Assembly: GCA_021813325.1 (NCBI GenBank)
Contig: JAKALA010000003.1
Coordinates: 1 to 61,113 of the forward strand
Direction of reading: 5' to 3'
Length of the DNA stretch: 61,113 nucleotides
Source of the DNA: a bacterium
Lineage (GTDB): Bacteria; Verrucomicrobiota; Verrucomicrobiia; Limisphaerales; UBA11358
Below the pieces are notes generated by a model. That model made no database searches and had not been told where the DNA came from. It saw only the letters and a program-made list of their open reading frames with translations. Positions 8,589 through 16,967 of the stretch are shown here, in pieces; position 1 is the stretch's first letter; each line of letters opens with the position of its first letter. Position numbers and translations under genes: made by a program.

Positions 8589-9122
8589 TCACATCGTGAG
8601 TTGTTTTGGGTCGATCTTTTCCAACGTCCATTTCTGCTCATCGGAATTTTGCCATTCGCTAATTACGATTCGGGCGCCGTATTCACCGGCGACTTTCGTT
8701 GCAGTCAAGACCTTGTTTGTCTGGCGATCGGTGATCTTGTAGCGGCCATCATCTAATTTTGTAAACTGCCAGACCGGCGCATCCGCCCCGTCTTTAGCCA
8801 ATGGAATCTGGGTGACGAATTGCCGGGGCGAATTGGTGCTCGCACAAAAGGTTTTGGAAGTAAAAAGATTGCGGAGATGAAAACCGTCGGCGCCAGCCGG
8901 TTGCAACCGCCACGTCATACATTTCCACGGCTGGGCTGAATACAGAACGATCGGCGTGCCGGTGGCGCTGTTCGCGTCCTTGGGGCGCAACAAATCACCA
9001 TATTTCACGTTGCGGATTTGATATGTGGTGGCCTCTGGCACCTGGCCGGCGGCAGCAGCCAAGACACCGGCTCCGCCACAAAACACGGCCATGGCAACGA
9101 CGAGGAAAATTTTTGTTTTCAT
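8589..9122 (-). CDS. Secreted ricin-type beta-trefoil lectin-like protein
   Basis: 177 residues from MKTKIFLVVAM at 9122; the frame extends upstream into the end of the GH43 gene, but the signal peptide fixes this start. After a cleavable signal (ends near VLAAAAG), the body has repeated Gln-Trp-type motifs (WKCMTWRLQP, APVWQFTKL, EQKWTLEKI) spaced as in RICIN/RicinB_lectin_2 domains. It is probably a carbohydrate-binding protein. It follows the GH43 gene by 22 bp and is probably in its operon. Confidence 0.8.
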   Translation of the reverse strand: MKTKIFLVVAMAVFCGGAGVLAAAAGQVPEATTYQIRNVKYGDLLRPKDANSATGTPIVLYSAQPWKCMTWRLQPAGADGFHLRNLFTSKTFCASTNSPRQFVTQIPLAKDGADAPVWQFTKLDDGRYKITDRQTNKVLTATKVAGEYGARIVISEWQNSDEQKWTLEKIDPKQLTM

Positions 9123-9144
9123 GCGTTTTGATCGGTTGAGTTTT

Positions 9145-10761
9145 TCAAGGCTCCAAAGGTTTGATGGAGAATGAATCAAATCGGCCTTGCGCCTCCGCCA
9201 CGCCACCGACCGTCAAAGCCACGCGCACACCGCGATCCCACGGCGGCAAATCTTTCGCCTCGGCCGGCGGGCCGCACGGAATCCATTTTTCACCATTGGT
9301 GCTGACTGCCAGTTGAAAATCACAGCCGTGCCTGGCCGTGAGTTGCAGGTAAAGTTTTTCGGCGACAGGCGCGGGTTGCTGCGCCAGAATCCGGCTGGCT
9401 CCTTTTTCGCGGTGCCAGGTGATGATCTGACCGTCGCCATAGGCAATGCCCAGGGCATTCTGCCAATCACCAAAAGCGCAAAGCCCGACGGTGGCGCCCG
9501 GTTTGAGACCCCGGGTGTCGATGACCGTGGTGGCCACGTAATCCGCCCTGGTGGTGGAACGCGCCAGCACCGCCGCCGCCATGTTGGCGCCGTGACTGGG
9601 CGAAGAGAGCCGCAGTTCCCCATCTTTGAGGCGATAAACCGGCTCGTGATGTTGCGGCCACTGCCAGCCGCTTTCCAGATTGGCGCTGTTGAAATCGTCG
9701 GCATAGCTCACGCCGAACACCTTTTGGGTGACGCCCAATGGCGACGGTGCCTGCTGGCTGGGGCCGTTGTTGTCATTGATGGTCGGCCAGCCGTTGGCTT
9801 GAAATTTGACTTCATCCAACATGCCTTCGCGACCGGTGAAAATGGAGCCGGTCGCGGAATACGCGTGATACAGCAGCCAATAGCGGCCTTCAGGGTCGGT
9901 GATCACGGTTCCGTGACCGGGACATTTCCATGCGTCGTTGGCCGCCAAAATGGGGTTCATGGGATTCTTCTCCCACGGGCCAAGCAGCGAATGTGACCGC
10001 GCCACGCCCAATGCGTAATGGCAGCCGGTGCCGCAACAGCCATTGCCGGAATAAAACAGATAAAACCAGTCACCGTGGCGAATGATGCAGGGGCCTTCCA
10101 CCACGCCGCCTTCCCATTTGGTGTCGTTGTGGATGAGTTCGTGTTTTTCGCCCACGAGCTGGGTGCCGTCGTCATTCAACGGCTGCGCCCAGATGGGCGT
10201 AGGCTTTTGCTGGCTGTTGCCGTCTTCTTTCCACACCAGATAACGCACCCCATTTGTATCCGTCACAGGAAACGGGTCGATTGAGCCGTCTGCCTGCGCG
10301 ATAATGGGGCCGTGATCAATGTAGGGACCACCCGGTTTCTCCGCTGTAGCCACGGCCACCGACAATAATCCATTCCGCTGGCGCGCCACGTAATAAACAT
10401 AGAAGCGTCCTTTGAATTCGGAAATTTCCGGCGCCCAAAAATCATCCGTCGCCCAGCCGGGACGATGCGGCAATACCGAGCCGGTCAGTTCCCAATTCAC
10501 CAAGTCAGTGGAATGCAGCAGCGGGAAAATCGGCCCCCAGGCGGACGCCGTGGATGACGCCCAATAGTCGTTGCCGACGCGAATGATGGACGGATCGGGA
10601 TGATCCCCGGCGATCACCGGGTTTCGGTAAAGCACCTCGGCTGTGGCCGCCGGAACCGAAACGGCCAGAACCAGTCCGGTCAGGATTGCGGCGGCGCCGA
10701 AGGTTCGTTTCGCGCCGCGAAGACGCGTTTTGGAAAAGGGTGGTGAACAGAACAGATTCAT
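9145..10761 (-). CDS. Secreted glycoside hydrolase family 43 with C-terminal beta-sandwich domain
   Basis: GH43 enzymes are mostly arabinofuranosidases, xylosidases or arabinanases with a five-bladed beta-propeller. Signal peptide at the N-terminus (ending about VPAATA). The catalytic domain opens with NPVIAGDHPDPSI, giving the catalytic base Asp, then SIDPFPVTD with the pKa-modulating Asp, and VVEGPCII with the acid Glu. The C-terminal ~190 residues (YADDFNSANLESGWQW onward) resemble a GH43 C2/DUF1349 concanavalin-like domain. I use the ATG at 10761, giving 538 residues; a second ATG lies at 10779. The substrate cannot be deduced. Confidence 0.9.
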   Translation of the reverse strand: MNLFCSPPFSKTRLRGAKRTFGAAAILTGLVLAVSVPAATAEVLYRNPVIAGDHPDPSIIRVGNDYWASSTASAWGPIFPLLHSTDLVNWELTGSVLPHRPGWATDDFWAPEISEFKGRFYVYYVARQRNGLLSVAVATAEKPGGPYIDHGPIIAQADGSIDPFPVTDTNGVRYLVWKEDGNSQQKPTPIWAQPLNDDGTQLVGEKHELIHNDTKWEGGVVEGPCIIRHGDWFYLFYSGNGCCGTGCHYALGVARSHSLLGPWEKNPMNPILAANDAWKCPGHGTVITDPEGRYWLLYHAYSATGSIFTGREGMLDEVKFQANGWPTINDNNGPSQQAPSPLGVTQKVFGVSYADDFNSANLESGWQWPQHHEPVYRLKDGELRLSSPSHGANMAAAVLARSTTRADYVATTVIDTRGLKPGATVGLCAFGDWQNALGIAYGDGQIITWHREKGASRILAQQPAPVAEKLYLQLTARHGCDFQLAVSTNGEKWIPCGPPAEAKDLPPWDRGVRVALTVGGVAEAQGRFDSFSIKPLEP

Positions 10762-10972
10762 ATTGTCATTCAAAATCATCTACGAATGGAGGGCATGATA
10801 GGCCAAAAGGTTTCACGTGAACATGACATGAAATGGCCACAAGCCGGCCCCGCGAACTTTGGCTTGAACCGCGTAACGGATGAGCGCCACAACCCCGGAA
10901 ACGCGATCAATGGAATCCGCCGCCGGAGACGCGAATTTCCACGGGTGAGGTTTTCGGCAGAACGCGCGGTCT

Positions 10973-11127
10973 TATGGTCGAACGTCGGCCCATTTAATGG
11001 CCGGAAACCATGCGATAAAAGCGTTGAGCGCCAGCGGCCAGTTCGTATCGGTAAAGGCGCGGAGGCCGTTGCGGATGGTGTTCGTGCTCCAATCGACCCA
11101 GCCGACCGCAAAGCTGACCGCGCCGGG
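10973..11127 (-). pseudogene. Short coding remnant of unknown origin
   Basis: A third minus-strand frame, between in-frame stops, reads PGAVSFAVGWVDWSTNTI ... and ends AWFPAIKWADVRP before TAA at 10973-10975. The hydrophobic, Trp-rich composition looks like real protein. It directly follows the truncated end of the gene above, so the two may be parts of one decayed locus or a junction between two. Confidence 0.3.
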
Positions 11128-11891
11128 TTAGCTTTGCCCGCCAGTCATTAAGTTTGTGGCCTTTTCGATTGGGCGCCGAGAATTGCCTCGGTCGGTTCTG
11201 TTTGCCCCAGCGCCTGAAATAATTCGCTATTTCGTCGTTGGCGAACGCTCCCCAATTGATTGCCACCACCGTCACCTCGCGGCCACTGGCCCAATACCAT
11301 GCGGGTTTGATTTCGGGACACTTGAGTTTTCCCATCCATCAGATTCAACGTTCCCTCGCGCAATTTGGGATTTTCGCGCTGGACTGTTTGCCTTGCCGCC
11401 TCGGTCTCTGCCTGCCGAGCCAGTGTCCACTCACGGATGTCTTGAGCGTCCAAGGAAACACCCCGCTCAAACGGCACCAGGGGAATTTTGGTCACATCGC
11501 TGCCAATGCACTTCCGATACGCCCGCTCTGGCATTCTCAAAGCCTGCCAAGGCTTGGGGAATGACCCCGTCTGCCGATGAACCTCGCCAGCCTGCAATCG
11601 CGGAGCATCATCCAGAACCCCTTCTGGTGGACAAAAAATTCCCCGGACAATCACTTCCGAGGGATAGCCAATGGACTGGATGGTTTCGATATCCTTGCCC
11701 ACATACTTGTGGAGTTCGGTCTTCACCATGGTCTTCCATTGGGGATCAAGACAACGGCGACGCACATCGTCGATGAAAACCGATTCTCGTGCATATTCCC
11801 AATAGCAACAGGCCACCAGTTCATCCTCCGGCACTTCGTCAAAATTCCATTCGTGCCGGTTCAATTCTGCGATCTGCTTGGCCCTTGGCAT
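11128..11891 (-). pseudogene. Frameshifted unknown protein downstream of the MmeI-like gene
   Basis: The frame starts MPRAKQIAELNRHEWNFDEV at 11891, overlapping the MmeI-like operon with no gap. It continues through a conserved-looking RMPERAYRKCIGSDVTKIPLV to about 11330. There the natural continuation (VTVVAINWGAFANDEIANYF ... LNDWRAKL) moves to another minus frame. Beyond about 11130 neither frame looks natural. The original protein was thus probably 270 residues or more and is now frameshifted and truncated. I do not know its function. Confidence 0.6.
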
Positions 11892-14804
11892 TTAAACGGT
11901 CGGCTTGATGCAATCCTCCGTCACCAGCTTTTGTAGGTCAGGATAAATTTTTGGCACGCCGGGGGCGGTGACGGGTTCGCCGCGCTCGATCTTGGCGGCG
12001 ACTTCCAGGTTCAGGGCGAGGAGTTGGGCCAGCAAATCCTTCTTGGCGCTGAAGCCGTAGGCGGCGAGCACGGCGGCGTCCAGCGCGGCGTGGGCGTCCT
12101 TGAGCGGATTGGCGCCGGGCAATTCGAGCGTGCGATAGAGGGCGCGCAAGCCGCCTTTCAGATTTTGCAACGCCTCGGCGCGCACGCGGCGCACCTCCCG
12201 CGCGGCGGCGGCCACGGCGTCAATCTGCTTTACCGTCGCCGCCGGCGGCCACGGGAAGGTGTTCCAAACTGCTTCACCGAAACGATAATCCGATTTTAAT
12301 TTCGAGCAGGTTGTCTGAAACCAATGCCAATGTATATCGGATGACAAAACTCCAAAGCTGTAGTCGTCTGCGAGGGTGAACACCTGGAGCAAATTGCTCG
12401 GTCGCACTTCTGAACTGACAAAGACGAAGATGGGGCGTTTGCTGACAAGGGAAATGACGAGGTAACGCGGCAACTTCCTGATGAGGGACACCAGTTCTGG
12501 GCGACCAAATGAGAGCTGCCACCAGCGCGATAAAAAAGCTCTGTGGTGAGGACGCACGTTGCCGTCCTTATCAACACCCTCCTTCGCTTTGCGTTCGCGG
12601 TCGGGCAGAACTTTAGTTTTCACCCAATCGAAAGCACCACTGTAAACAGCAGCTTCGAGTTGGTTCTTCGTCTCGAAGTCCAAGACGAAGCGATCCGGTA
12701 TTCCTCCAGTTAACATTTCGTCCCCGTTGAGGTAGGGAAAGATCACACTGGCAGACGTCGTATCTTTCGTAACAATTGCGGCTCTTTGCTCATCTGTGAG
12801 AAGAAATCCTTTGTGACCGAGCATCTGTCCGTTAAATGAAAGCGGCGGCTCAAGATTGCACTGGAGCGTTTTTGCACCTGTCACGTCTGTTTCGTCTGAC
12901 AAAGCTGCATTGATTACATCGCACTCGCGGCAATCGAGTTCGTAATCTGTGACTGCCTGGCCGCTGCGTTTGCGGAGCTTTTTTGCGCCTGCAGTTGGCG
13001 CGACCTTGAACCACAGCTTGCGCGTCTTCGGAAGAAGCATTGCATCCTGTGTCTTCGCCCAATTGGCTATTGAAACATGAACTTTGGCTTCGCCCGACCA
13101 CGGCTGATTGTCCACAGCTTCCACAATCGTTCCGTCTTTCACGACATGGTCGAGTCCGCCCACGCGCGATTGGTTGTTGCGGATGTTTTGCGTGCCGACG
13201 AGTCCAGCGCGTCCGGCAACTGGATCGGCGGCGGTGCAAGCGGCTAGATGGTCGTGCGCTTTACGAATCCAATAGACGCAGTAATCCGCCATGCCCGGCA
13301 CTTCGGCATAAGCTTTGCGCAACGTGTTCACATAGTCCGGGCCACGTTCTGGTTTCAGAAGCTTTGCGCCAAGGAACGGCGGATTGCCGATGATGACATC
13401 GGCCTTGGGCCATGGCGCGGGCAAACCTTCGGGCGTGAGCAGCGCGTCGGCGGCAATGAAATTCTGGTCAAGGTTGTCGAGCGGCAGGGCTTTTTCGGTG
13501 ATGTGCAGTTCGTCAATGGCCAGTTTGCGGCCGATCATCATGGTGACTTTGGCGATCTCTACGGCAAAGGGCAGGATGTCCAGCCCGTAAAAGTTTTGCG
13601 CGCTGAGGAAGCTGAACGGCATCTGGGCGGCCTGCTTGGCGTCGGTCTTGAATTCGGCGCGCAGGCGTTCGAAGATGCGGGCCTCCAGCCGTTTCATTTC
13701 GCGATAGGCGATGTAGAGGAAGTTGCCGGAGCCGCAGGCGGGATCGAGCACGCGGTAATCGTGCATGCGGTGGAGAAGTTCATTCAGCCGGGTGCGCGTT
13801 TTGGCGCCTTCAATCTGTTCCCGCCACGGTTCCACGATGGTGGGCCCGACAATTTTCATGATGTCGGACGGATGCGTGAAGTGCGCGCCAAAGGCGTGCC
13901 GCTCCTTTTCATCCATGGAATGCTGGAAGAGGGTGCCGAAGACTTCGGGCTGCACCTTGGACCAGTCAAATTTGGCGCATTGGCGGAGCAGGACGAGTTC
14001 CTGATCGTGCAATTCCAGCCGGGCCGGGTCGCGGAACAGGCCGCCGTTGAAATAGCTGACGCCCTTGAACCGGCCGCCGGACTTGGGCGGGTTGGTGTTC
14101 ATGGCCTCGAACAGTCCGCCGATGAGGTCGTAGGCGCTGGCGGGCGTGCTGCAATCTTCCAAGATCTGGGTGACGAAATATTTGGGCAGCAGGTCAATGT
14201 CCTCGGCGAACAGGGCGACGAGCATTTGGAGGATGAACCGCTGGGCATCCGGCTGGGGCACGCCGCGTTTCACCAGCTTGCGGAAACATTCGGCGAGGCA
14301 ATCGGCGGCTTCGCGGGTGACTTTCTCGCGGTCGTTCTCGAAATGCGGATGGGGATTGCCGGGGGCGAGGAAGGCAAGCGGGCCCCAGCGCCCGGGCAGA
14401 TCTTTCAGCGCGAGGGTGTCCTTGGGCGTGTCGAGGTCGGTGTCGAAATCATAGACGCGGAATTCGTCGAAGTTGCAGAGCACGACGTAGCGCGGGCGGT
14501 TGGGCACGAGGCGCGTCCAGTAATCGAACGCCTGGCGATAATGTTTCTGGAGATTTTCGCCGCGCTTTTTCATTTCGATCAGCACGACGGGTTTCCAGAC
14601 GTAATCGGCAAAGGCGGTGCCGCCGCCGTCTTCCTTATCCTTGCGGATGCGAAATTCCGTGGTGCCGCCCACATCCAGACAACCCGGCTGGCCGAAGGCT
14701 TGGAAGAGACGATCCAAGAAGATTTGCGCCTGGCCTTTTTCGTCGCCGGTGATGTGTTTCCCGCACCAGGCGACGAATTCAACAAGTTTGGTCCCGTCCG
14801 GCAT
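11892..14804 (-). CDS. MmeI-like (type IIL/IIG) fused restriction endonuclease-methyltransferase
   Basis: A single polypeptide that methylates and cuts foreign DNA. It has 970 residues, close to MmeI family size. The N-terminal nuclease site is visible as FADYVWKPVVLIEMKK: Asp67 ... Glu77-Met-Lys79, a PD-(D/E)xK core. The gamma-class N6-adenine methyltransferase domain carries motif I LDPACGSGNFLYIAY (about residue 352) and motif IV IIGNPPFLG (about 471). A target-recognition domain and helical C-terminus follow. The start MPDGTKLVEFVAWCGKH at 14804 is chosen because the frame further upstream is antisense to the IS4 transposase fragment. The gene looks intact. Confidence 0.88.
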   Translation of the reverse strand: MPDGTKLVEFVAWCGKHITGDEKGQAQIFLDRLFQAFGQPGCLDVGGTTEFRIRKDKEDGGGTAFADYVWKPVVLIEMKKRGENLQKHYRQAFDYWTRLVPNRPRYVVLCNFDEFRVYDFDTDLDTPKDTLALKDLPGRWGPLAFLAPGNPHPHFENDREKVTREAADCLAECFRKLVKRGVPQPDAQRFILQMLVALFAEDIDLLPKYFVTQILEDCSTPASAYDLIGGLFEAMNTNPPKSGGRFKGVSYFNGGLFRDPARLELHDQELVLLRQCAKFDWSKVQPEVFGTLFQHSMDEKERHAFGAHFTHPSDIMKIVGPTIVEPWREQIEGAKTRTRLNELLHRMHDYRVLDPACGSGNFLYIAYREMKRLEARIFERLRAEFKTDAKQAAQMPFSFLSAQNFYGLDILPFAVEIAKVTMMIGRKLAIDELHITEKALPLDNLDQNFIAADALLTPEGLPAPWPKADVIIGNPPFLGAKLLKPERGPDYVNTLRKAYAEVPGMADYCVYWIRKAHDHLAACTAADPVAGRAGLVGTQNIRNNQSRVGGLDHVVKDGTIVEAVDNQPWSGEAKVHVSIANWAKTQDAMLLPKTRKLWFKVAPTAGAKKLRKRSGQAVTDYELDCRECDVINAALSDETDVTGAKTLQCNLEPPLSFNGQMLGHKGFLLTDEQRAAIVTKDTTSASVIFPYLNGDEMLTGGIPDRFVLDFETKNQLEAAVYSGAFDWVKTKVLPDRERKAKEGVDKDGNVRPHHRAFLSRWWQLSFGRPELVSLIRKLPRYLVISLVSKRPIFVFVSSEVRPSNLLQVFTLADDYSFGVLSSDIHWHWFQTTCSKLKSDYRFGEAVWNTFPWPPAATVKQIDAVAAAAREVRRVRAEALQNLKGGLRALYRTLELPGANPLKDAHAALDAAVLAAYGFSAKKDLLAQLLALNLEVAAKIERGEPVTAPGVPKIYPDLQKLVTEDCIKPTV

Positions 14805-14830
14805 GGGCGGAAGCTTAAATGCGGAATCTG

Positions 14831-15647
14831 ATGCCGGCAAGTGGAAGCGCACAGAGCTTTGGACTCCACGACCATCGATTTGTCGCTCACACTCTTTCCG
14901 TGGGCCGACTTCCGCCGCACCAAGGCGGGTATCAAACTGCACACCCAAGTCGATTTGCGCGGCCCGATTCCCACCTGCCTTCACATCACGGGTGCCCGCC
15001 AGCACGACGTGCGCTGGCTCGACGAACTGGTCTTCGAACCGGGAGCCTTTTATGTGATCGATCACGGTTACCTGGATTTCAAGCGGCTGGACTTGATCGC
15101 CCGTGCCGGTGCGTTCTTTGTCACGCGGGCCAAAGACAACCTGCGCTTTTCCCGCCTGCGCTCGCTGCCGGTGCCTGCCGCCGCCGGGCGCAGCGATCAG
15201 ATTGGCCGACCCACTTTGGCCCAAGCGCGAGCGGCCTTCCCGTCGCGCTTGCGAAGAGTTGGTTACTTCGACGCCCAGACCCAACGGCGTTTGATCTTTC
15301 TGACCAACCAACTCGAAATCCCGGCGCTGACGGTGGCACTGCTTTACCGTCTGCGCTGGCGCATCGAGTTGTTCTTTCGTTGGATCAAAGGCCACTTGCG
15401 AATCAAGCATGACTACGGAACCAGTCCCACCGCCGTGAAAACCCAAATCTGGATTGCCATCGCCGGCTACCTGATGGTCGCCATCCTGCACAAGTAGTTG
15501 AACCTGCCCGGAACATTGCACAGAACTTTGCAACTTCTGAGCGTTCACCCTTTTGAGAAAGTGCCTTTGCATGAGCTGTTTACAGCATCAGAGTTCAAAA
15601 TGCCGCCAACCAACAGCGACAACCAATTATTGTTGTTGGACTTATGA
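14831..15647 (+). mobile_element. IS4-family transposase remnant (5' truncated, nonsense-broken)
   Basis: The frame begins abruptly at the first catalytic segment, ALDSTTIDLSLTLFPWADFR. It continues with FYVIDHGYLDFKRLDL (second Asp) and RLRWRIELFFRWIKGHLRIK (YREK-type Glu region). An in-frame TAG at 15495-15497 interrupts it. The same frame then continues with typical C-terminal residues (FEKVPLHELFTASEFK ... NQLLLLDL) to TGA at 15645-15647. The N-terminal ~130 residues and left end are missing at the boundary with the MmeI-like gene. No terminal inverted repeat was identified. Confidence 0.88.
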
Positions 15648-15752
15648 GCGGACGCGCGTGCCGCCAACTATTAAAAATTGGGGCGTTTTCCCGCTGGTTG
15701 ATCCAATGGACTAGAAAGGGGTTGCGAACCACAACTGGGAACATTTTTTTGA

Positions 15753-15772
15753 TGACGCGACGAGTTGCGTCA
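15753..15772. promoter_or_regulatory. Inverted repeat upstream of the LutA-like gene
   Basis: TGACGC and GCGTCA are separated by 8 nt, 24 nt before the start codon of the LutA-like gene. A related ACGTCAC lies just downstream. It could be an operator or a leader hairpin; it lacks a T-run. Confidence 0.35.
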
Positions 15773-15795
15773 GGAAAAATACCACGTCACAACTC

Positions 15796-16512
15796 ATGAC
15801 TATCACGTTGTTCATCCCGTGCTTCGTGGACGCGCTGTATCCGCGCGCCGGCATCAGCATGGTGGAAATCCTCGAACGCCTCGGGCATGGCGTCATGTGC
15901 CCGGAGGACATCGCCTGCTGCGGCCAGCCGCCGTTCAATTCCGGTTATCATGACGAAGCCCGCGCCATCGCCACGCCCGTGCTGGAAAAACTAAAAGACG
16001 CCGAGGCTGTGGTCATCGGCTCCGGATCCTGCGGCGCCATGGTCAAAAAGTTTTATCCCGAGCTGTTCGCCGGCACACGTCATGAAACTGCCGCCAAAGA
16101 ACTTTCCACCAAGACCTGGGAATTTTCGGATTTTCTGGTCAGCAAACTGGGCGTGACCGATCTCGGTGCGACGTTTCCGCACAAGGTTACCTTTCACGAC
16201 GGCTGCCACGGCCTGCGCGAACTGGGCATTCACAAACAGCCGCGAGCGTTGTTGTCCCGCGTCGCCGGATTGGAATTGGTGGAAATGAGCGAAGTTTCCT
16301 GCTGCGGGTTCGGCGGCACATTTGCCGCGAAATTCCCGATGATTTCCACCGCCATGGGCGAAGTAAAGTGCGCCACCGCCACCGAAACCGGCGCGGAATA
16401 CATTGTCTCCAACGATTCGAGCTGCCTGATGCACATCCAAGGGTTGCTCTCGCGTCAGGGCAAGCTGATCAAGACCCTTCATCTCGCCGAAGTCTTAAAC
16501 ACAAAACGATAA
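15796..16512 (+). CDS. LutA/YkgE-like CCG-domain (Fe-S) oxidoreductase subunit
   Basis: 238 residues, the size of LutA, with two cysteine-rich CCG domains: ACCGQPPFNSGY near residue 41 and SCCGFGGTFAAKFP near 170, plus HDGCHGLRELG between them. These domains bind an Fe-S cluster in heterodisulfide reductase-type and lactate-utilisation enzymes. LutB and LutC are absent next to it. Instead it lies upstream of PduS/PduT-like genes, so a role as electron-transfer partner there is a reasonable inference. Confidence 0.85.
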   Translation: MTITLFIPCFVDALYPRAGISMVEILERLGHGVMCPEDIACCGQPPFNSGYHDEARAIATPVLEKLKDAEAVVIGSGSCGAMVKKFYPELFAGTRHETAAKELSTKTWEFSDFLVSKLGVTDLGATFPHKVTFHDGCHGLRELGIHKQPRALLSRVAGLELVEMSEVSCCGFGGTFAAKFPMISTAMGEVKCATATETGAEYIVSNDSSCLMHIQGLLSRQGKLIKTLHLAEVLNTKR

Positions 16513-16608
16513 AACCGCAGATGGACACAGATAAAGCCGGCGGATAAAGACTTCTCACTTCAACCGGTGACGCAGTGACTCGTTGGTGCGGCACACGAAG
16601 TCCACAAT

Positions 16609-16914
16609 GTGCTTGGTTTTGGGTTTCTCGAAAAGGTCTATCAGCGCGCCATGCAGACCGAATTAAAACTGCGTGGGATTAAAGCCGAGCTGGAGCCAAA
16701 AATTCAGGTTCAGTTCACAGGTGTGATCGTGGGGGATTACGCAGCGGATTTGTTGGTGGCTGATAAAATTATCGTCGAGCTAAAGACCGACGCTGTTTAT
16801 CAAACGACGCATGAAGCCCAGTTGTTGAATGAGCTGCGCGGCACCGGTTTCAGGCTGGGATATTTGATCAACTTTGGCCGTGAGCGCGTGGAATATAAAC
16901 GAATGGTCTTTTGA
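16609..16914 (+). CDS. GxxExxY family protein, N-terminus possibly lost
   Basis: 101 residues from the GTG at 16609, starting at the family's GFGFLEKVY signature and including AADLLVADKIIVELKT and GYLINFGRERVEYKRMV. The function of GxxExxY proteins is not known; the fold is thought to be nuclease-like. In-frame codons just upstream encode LVGAAHEVHN, which is part of the conserved family N-terminus, but a TGA at about 16574 cuts them off. The gene may therefore be 5' damaged or may use a shortened start. Confidence 0.7.
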   Translation: MLGFGFLEKVYQRAMQTELKLRGIKAELEPKIQVQFTGVIVGDYAADLLVADKIIVELKTDAVYQTTHEAQLLNELRGTGFRLGYLINFGRERVEYKRMVF

Positions 16915-16967
16915 AAAATCTGTGTTTTATTTATGTTCATCTGTGGCCAAGAAAAATTAAATTTAAC

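Noticed and set aside
13248-14831. A 527-codon plus-strand frame inside the restriction gene
   Set aside because: It is the antisense shadow of a clearly recognisable methyltransferase/nuclease, as are similar long frames in this GC-rich DNA.
11892-15572. A 1226-residue minus-strand frame suggesting a much longer MmeI-like protein
   Set aside because: Its first ~255 codons are antisense to the IS4 transposase fragment and show no homology; the family N-terminus begins at 14804.
15796-16512. A complete lactate-utilisation lutABC operon
   Set aside because: Only a LutA-like gene is present; lutB and lutC do not follow it.
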